Assembly: GCA_910579325.1 (NCBI GenBank)
Contig: CAJTTU010000130.1
Coordinates: forward strand, 1 to 8,065
DNA: 8,065 nucleotides
Source of the DNA: an uncultured Lachnospiraceae bacterium
GTDB taxonomy: Bacteria > Bacillota > Clostridia > Lachnospirales > Lachnospiraceae
Direction: 5' to 3'
Shown here: piece by piece, positions 6,397-8,065 of the stretch
Position numbering within the stretch: position 1 is the stretch's first letter
How the letters are laid out: each line of letters begins with the position of its first letter
The notes under the pieces: generated by a model
What the model was told of the DNA's origin: nothing
Seen by the model: only the letters and a program-made list of their open reading frames with translations
The model's database searches: none
Program-made: the position numbers and the translations under genes

Positions 6397-7248
6397 ATGA
6401 GCCGCGCGGATCAAATATTTATAGACATGTGCAAGGATGTGCTGGAAAACGGCACGGATACAAAGGGCGAGAAGGTTCGGCCCATCTGGGAGGACGACCA
6501 CAGCCCGGCCTACACGATCAAACGGTTCGGCGTGGTGAACCGCTATGATTTGTCAAAGGAATTTCCCGCCCTCACGCTGCGGAAAACCAATTTAAAGAAC
6601 TGCGTGGACGAGATCCTGTGGATCTGGCAGAAAAAGTCCAACAACATCCACGAGCTGAACAGCCATATCTGGGACAGCTGGGCCGACGAGACCGGCTCCA
6701 TCGGCAAGGCCTACGGCTATCAGCTGGGAGTAAAGCATCAATATAAGGAAGGTCTGTTCGACCAGGTGGACCGGGTGATCTATGATCTGAAAAACAACCC
6801 GTTCAGCCGGCGGATCATCACGAATATTTATGTACACCAGGACCTTCACGAGATGGGGTTATACCCCTGCGCCTACAGCATGACCTTTAACGTGACCCAG
6901 AAGCCGGGCCACGACAGGCTGACCCTGAACGCTCTGTTAAACCAGCGTTCCAACGACATCCTGACCGCCAACAACTGGAATGTGTGTCAATACGCCGTTC
7001 TCGTTCATATGATGGCTCAGGTGTGTAATTTTGAAGTGGGCGAATTCGTCCATATGATCGCCGACGCCCATATTTATGACCGGCATGTACCGGCGATTAA
7101 GGAACTGATTTCCCGGGAACCGCTTCCCGCCCCGGACTTCTGGATGAATCCGGAGGTAAAGGATTTCTATGAATTTACCGTGGATGATTTCCGCCTGGAC
7201 AATTACCGGACCCATCCGCAGATTAAAAATATTCCCGTAGCCGTGTAA
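6397..7248 (+). CDS. thyA: Thymidylate synthase, Bacillus/phage phi3T type
   Basis: ThyA methylates dUMP to dTMP using 5,10-methylene-tetrahydrofolate, leaving dihydrofolate for FolA. The 283-residue protein has Glu72 in DEILWIWQKKSN, HIWDSWADETGSIGKAYGYQLG (90-111), the phosphate-binding pair Arg138-Arg139 in NPFSRRI, catalytic Cys158 in LYPCAYS, QRSND (183-187), the dUMP-selecting Asn195, and DAHIYDRH (223-230). It resembles B. subtilis ThyA rather than the E. coli enzyme, through WIWQ.KSN, RSND and the WxNPEVKDFY.FT.DDF ending. The loop LTANNWN replaces the common LGxPFN, and Ala follows the catalytic Cys where E. coli has His. The frame is open upstream to 6256, but ATG 6397 has GGAGG 5 bases before it and starts the family's usual N-terminus. 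Confidence 0.95.
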   Translation: MSRADQIFIDMCKDVLENGTDTKGEKVRPIWEDDHSPAYTIKRFGVVNRYDLSKEFPALTLRKTNLKNCVDEILWIWQKKSNNIHELNSHIWDSWADETGSIGKAYGYQLGVKHQYKEGLFDQVDRVIYDLKNNPFSRRIITNIYVHQDLHEMGLYPCAYSMTFNVTQKPGHDRLTLNALLNQRSNDILTANNWNVCQYAVLVHMMAQVCNFEVGEFVHMIADAHIYDRHVPAIKELISREPLPAPDFWMNPEVKDFYEFTVDDFRLDNYRTHPQIKNIPVAV

Positions 7249-7260
7249 AACCAACAATAG

Positions 7261-7320
7261 GCCGTTACGCAAGGTATGCCTTCAGCATATGGCAGGCATG
7301 CTTCGCGGCGGCGCGTTTTA
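7261..7320 (+). other. Large imperfect hairpin downstream of thyA
   Basis: GCAAGGTATGCC (7269-7280) pairs with GGCATGCTTCGC (7295-7306): 12 positions with two G-U wobbles and one mismatch, around a 14-base loop; GCC/GGC (7261-7263, 7310-7312) can extend it. GTTTTA follows at 7315-7320. It is probably a weak or partial thyA terminator; an intergenic structured RNA or repeat element is possible. Between it and the next gene no clear promoter is visible. Confidence 0.5.
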
Positions 7321-7364
7321 CCTGATGCTTCATAACCAAAATTTCGCAAATAACAGGAGAATCA

Positions 7365-7949
7365 ATGCGCAAAAAATCACATATCAGACTGGCACGTTTT
7401 ATTGTGGCACATACCGTTTACCGTGAATTTATCCGATACAGGAAGTCTTATTACCTGGGCAGCATCCTTCCGGACTGCACCCCTTCCTTTATCACCACGA
7501 AACATAATATTGACGAAACCTTTCCGATGCTTAAAGGGGAAATTCGCAGCCTGACCCGTCACCAGAACCAGGAGGAATTTTCCGACCGGTATTTCACCCG
7601 GCATCTGGGAGAGGTGCTCCACTATCTGGCAGATTATTTTACTTATCCCCATAACAGCATCTTCACGGGAAATCTGAAAGTACATTGCTCCTATGAAAAA
7701 CAGCTGAAACACCGGCTCAGGGAATTTTTAAACAGCCCGGATGCGGTAAAGACCATTTCCAGCCAAATCCGTCCGCTGAACAATACGGAGGAAATCATTG
7801 AATATATCGTGTGCAGGCACAGAGATTATCTGAAATGTGAACCCTCGGTGGAAAACGACTGCCGGTATATACTGGAAACCTGCTTTACCGTATCAGAAGC
7901 CATCGCCCGGCTGTACAGCAGACAGCCGCAGCTGGCCTTTGCCGCATAA
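7365..7949 (+). CDS. Zinc-dependent phospholipase C-like protein (Zn_dep_PLPC fold)
   Basis: The 194-residue protein shows the spacing of metal ligands known from clostridial/Bacillus phospholipase C: His6, GSILPD with Asp37, KHNID with His47, then HYLAD (His86-x3-Asp90), YPHN (His96) and HCSYE (His107-x3-Glu111). These match the HxxxD, H and HxxxE ligand series of the family. It is much shorter than secreted alpha-toxin-type enzymes and has no signal peptide (MRKKSHIRLARFIV starts the domain), so it is probably cytosolic and its substrate is unknown. The start has AGGAG 5 bases upstream. It follows thyA in the same direction by 116 bases and may be partly co-transcribed through the weak hairpin there. 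Family assignment is good; phospholipase activity is not shown. Confidence 0.8.
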   Translation: MRKKSHIRLARFIVAHTVYREFIRYRKSYYLGSILPDCTPSFITTKHNIDETFPMLKGEIRSLTRHQNQEEFSDRYFTRHLGEVLHYLADYFTYPHNSIFTGNLKVHCSYEKQLKHRLREFLNSPDAVKTISSQIRPLNNTEEIIEYIVCRHRDYLKCEPSVENDCRYILETCFTVSEAIARLYSRQPQLAFAA

Positions 7950-7956
7950 AAAAGCC

Positions 7957-8010
7957 AAAAACAGCCGTCCTGTTCTCTTTGTCCGGAACTGACGGCTGTT
8001 TGAATTTTTA
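7957..8010 (+). terminator. Bidirectional rho-independent terminator
   Basis: AAACAGCCGTC (7959-7969) pairs perfectly with GACGGCTGTTT (7991-8001); GTTC/GAAC in the loop can lengthen the stem. ATTTTTA follows on the plus strand, and the minus-strand exit has TTTTT, GGC and TTTTTT. It ends the phospholipase-like gene and would also serve a convergent gene from the right. Confidence 0.85.
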
Positions 8011-8017
8011 TCGTCAT

Positions 8018-8065
8018 TATTATTGGTATCTTTCGATCCTGCAGGTATGTTTTCTTCTGCCTGCA
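8018..8065. other. Unassigned right edge, possible end of a convergent gene
   Basis: Only 48 bases. On the minus strand one frame reads about 14 residues ending CRIERYQ and a stop at 8020-8022, about 20 bases before the bidirectional terminator. That position fits the end of a convergent gene, but the stretch is too short to support a call. Confidence 0.15.

Noticed and set aside
8020..8065. Minus-strand tail of a convergent gene
   Set aside because: About 14 codons only; position before a terminator is suggestive but not enough for a CDS call.

Overview
The window looks like chromosome of a Gram-positive anaerobe of the class Clostridia, probably a Lachnospiraceae-type gut bacterium. This is inferred from strong AGGAGG-type ribosome binding sites, sigma-A-like promoters, a clostridial DHFR with LLV in place of the usual LPW, a Bacillus/phi3T-type ThyA, and the kinds of genes present. 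Most genes look moderately GC-rich; the Septu pair is visibly more AT-rich. No tRNA, rRNA, CRISPR array or insertion sequence was seen.

Layout. The 5' edge (1-472, +) holds the end of a Uma2-family (DUF820) putative nuclease, closed by a hairpin terminator. Facing it on the minus strand is a FAD-dependent oxidoreductase whose C-terminal Rieske [2Fe-2S] domain is still readable but in another frame (499-1996), so the gene is broken at about 741-765. After a 230-base spacer comes ilvE (minus, 2250-3317), a branched-chain aminotransferase with a clear promoter and a hairpin in its short leader.

The next genes on the minus strand are ptuB (3443-4114) and ptuA (4111-5430), a two-gene Septu anti-phage system with its own promoter and a 4-base GTGA stop/start overlap. 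They sit between ilvE and folA. They are insulated from folA by a terminator but not visibly insulated from ilvE downstream.

folA (minus, 5657-6235, dihydrofolate reductase) and thyA (plus, 6397-7248, thymidylate synthase) are divergent. Together they form the dTMP/tetrahydrofolate cycle: ThyA makes dTMP and dihydrofolate, and FolA recycles the dihydrofolate. Their predicted promoters overlap. folA has a 30-residue C-terminal tail, and a 33-codon reading frame lies between it and its terminator. Downstream of thyA, after a large imperfect hairpin, lies a cytosolic zinc-dependent phospholipase C-like protein (7365-7949), closed by a bidirectional terminator. The last ~50 bases are unassigned.

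The main accessory element is the Septu defence island. It is a known system type, not a new one; what deserves attention is its context: insertion between housekeeping genes, AT-rich composition, and odd remnants at the folA side.
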